Of a DNA stretch of 6,533 nt, positions 5,683 through 6,533 are shown in pieces. Under the pieces are notes generated by a model that saw nothing but the letters and a program-made list of their open reading frames with translations, searched no databases and was not told the origin of the DNA. The stretch comes from Planctomycetaceae bacterium (GTDB taxonomy: Bacteria > Planctomycetota > Planctomycetia > Pirellulales > Pirellulaceae): NCBI GenBank assembly GCA_022614795.1, contig JAKEHX010000533.1, forward strand, positions 1 to 6,533, written 5' to 3'. The translations under genes and the position numbers were made by a program. The first letter of the stretch is position 1. Every line of letters begins with the position of its first letter.

Positions 5683-6438
5683 ATGCGAGTCATCCCCGTC
5701 ATTGACCTGCTCGGCGGCCAGGTGGTCCGGGGTATTGGCGGGCGGCGAGAGGAATATCGCCCGATCGTGAGCCAGATCGCGGCAGACGCCAGGCCCGCGA
5801 CGGTCGCGCGGGGGCTGGTGGAGCGTTTTGGCTTTGACACTGCCTATGTGGCGGACCTGGACGCGATTGTCCGCGGGGAACTGAGCGTCCGTGTCTGGCA
5901 TTCGATAGCCGACGCGGGAATGACACTTTGGCTCGACGCGGGAATCAGCGATCGCCGCCGGGCCGGGCTCGTTGCCCGAGCGCTGGAGTCTGCGAATATC
6001 AAATTCTCGCTCATCGTGGGGCTCGAATCGCTCCAATCGCTGGACGAGCTTTCGCACATCAAGGGGGATTGGGGGGCGCCCACCGTCAGCCTAGACCTGC
6101 GCGAGCAGCGGACGCTGGCGCGCGCCAGTGAACTCAAGACGCTGTCGCCGCTGGAAACTGCGCGAGTGCTCGCCAGGTCCATCGGTATTGAGCAACTAAT
6201 CGTGCTCGATCTGGCCGACGTGGGCAGCGGCAGCGGAACGCGCACGCTGGGCCTCTGCCGGGAGATTCGCGACTGCCTGCCGCAGTTCTCGATCACCGCC
6301 GGCGGAGGAGTGCGCGGCCTCGGTGACCTGAAGGCGCTGGCCGATGCCGGGTGCGATGCGGCCCTGGTCGCGTCGGCGTTGCACGATGGCCGCCTGACGC
6401 GTGAGGACGTGGAGCGAGCGAGAGAGTTCACCAGATAG
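5683..6438 (+). CDS. HisA/HisF-related TIM-barrel protein (COG1411 / TIGR00734 type)
   Basis: A 251-residue cytoplasmic (beta/alpha)8-barrel protein related to ProFAR isomerase (HisA). Strand 1 is 'RVIPVID' with Asp8, the position of a HisA catalytic Asp. 'GRREEYRP' (20-27) matches the HisA-related family known from methanogenic archaea and planctomycetes rather than true HisA. Further motifs are 'YVADLDAI' (55-62), 'WLDAGIS' (83-89), 'SLDLR' with Asp138 at the second catalytic position, 'GSGSGT' (181-186), and the phosphate-binding motifs 'TAGGGVRGLGDL' (205-216) and 'ALVASALHDGRLT' (227-239). By eye, the HisA active-site Thr on strand 6 is Leu175 here. The substrate is therefore likely a phosphorylated sugar-like compound, with unknown reaction; a link to tetrahydromethanopterin or methanofuran metabolism is a guess. 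The ATG at 5683 fits the family N-terminus; a TTG at 5674 is less likely. The ribosome binding site is weak (TTGAGA). Confidence 0.88.
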   Translation: MRVIPVIDLLGGQVVRGIGGRREEYRPIVSQIAADARPATVARGLVERFGFDTAYVADLDAIVRGELSVRVWHSIADAGMTLWLDAGISDRRRAGLVARALESANIKFSLIVGLESLQSLDELSHIKGDWGAPTVSLDLREQRTLARASELKTLSPLETARVLARSIGIEQLIVLDLADVGSGSGTRTLGLCREIRDCLPQFSITAGGGVRGLGDLKALADAGCDAALVASALHDGRLTREDVERAREFTR

Positions 6439-6443
6439 CCGGT

Positions 6444-6533
6444 TTGTCAAGCAGCACGCCCACGCAAGCGTGGGACGTGGCACCCGGCGAGACGCTTGTC
6501 CTAGGTTTAATCGCCGACCCCAATGTCGTGGTC
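6444..6533 (+). CDS. Possible start of a further rightward gene (runs off window)
   Basis: An open frame without a stop runs from the TTG at 6444 to the right edge (30 codons), ending in a hydrophobic stretch, ETLVLGLIADPNVVV. A GTG at 6477 is an alternative start. Neither has a convincing ribosome binding site, and about 30 open codons are common by chance in GC-rich DNA. The frame also runs through the hairpin at 6455-6479. It is recorded only because it may be an edge gene following the HisA-related gene; no family is recognised. Confidence 0.25.
   Translation, partial: MSSSTPTQAWDVAPGETLVLGLIADPNVVV
6455..6479 (+). terminator. Hairpin after the HisA-related gene (no T tract)
   Basis: CACGCCCACG (6455-6464) pairs with CGTGGG-A-CGTG (6469-6479): ten base pairs with one bulged A and a CAAG loop, 16 bp after the stop. 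No T run follows, so it may be a weak terminator, an mRNA 3'-end stabiliser or another repeat element. It shares the 11-mer CGCAAGCGTGG with the hairpin array at 296-306. Confidence 0.45.

Noticed and set aside
5683..6438. Naming the gene hisA
   Set aside because: The GRREEYRP motif and the apparent loss of the strand-6 Thr point to the HisA-related family; no other his gene is nearby.
296..6473. Shared 11-mer CGCAAGCGTGG at 296-306 and 6463-6473 as proof of a common repeat
   Set aside because: Several exact 11-mers are expected by chance in a window of this size, so the match alone is not significant.

Overview
This looks like a piece of a moderately GC-rich planctomycete chromosome (Pirellulales-like is my guess). 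The main evidence is a DUF1559 pseudopilin-like protein (N-terminal GFTLVE cleavage motif, C-terminal H-x9-DG motif) followed by a small transthyretin-like lipoprotein, a pair typical of that phylum. A large secreted protein with two NPCBM-like domains and a HisA/HisF-related protein with the GRREEYRP motif fit the same origin. I see no phage, transposase, CRISPR or RNA gene. No new multi-gene system is evident; the least ordinary part is a dense set of related hairpins at positions 117-414.

Layout. Positions 1-102 are the 3' end of a rightward gene, followed by a strong intrinsic terminator (157-202). The rest of the gap up to 398 holds two direct copies of a hairpin repeat flanking a palindromic array of four hairpins; the second copy supplies the stop codon of the next gene. 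Three leftward transcription units follow. From left to right they are the 783-aa NPCBM-like secreted protein (399-2750), a MarR-type regulator (2920-3414), and a DUF1559 plus lipoprotein operon (5346 down to 3604) that ends in a strong terminator (3530-3584). Each unit has a plausible sigma70-like promoter with a TTGACT or TTGACC -35 box. An AT-rich divergent intergenic region (5347-5682) separates the operon from a rightward HisA-related gene (5683-6438). A hairpin follows that gene, and an uncertain reading frame runs off the right edge.

How the genes may work together. The DUF1559 protein and the lipoprotein are probably co-expressed and act at or outside the cytoplasmic membrane. The NPCBM-like protein is also exported and may bind glycans, but nothing ties it functionally to the operon. 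The MarR gene has its own promoter and probably its own control; its ligand and targets cannot be read from the window. The HisA-related protein keeps the phosphate-binding half of the HisA barrel but appears to lack one HisA active-site residue, so it is unlikely to be the histidine enzyme. For the operon genes and the HisA-related gene I chose internal ATG starts over the longest open frames, based on ribosome binding sites and signal sequences or on family N-termini.
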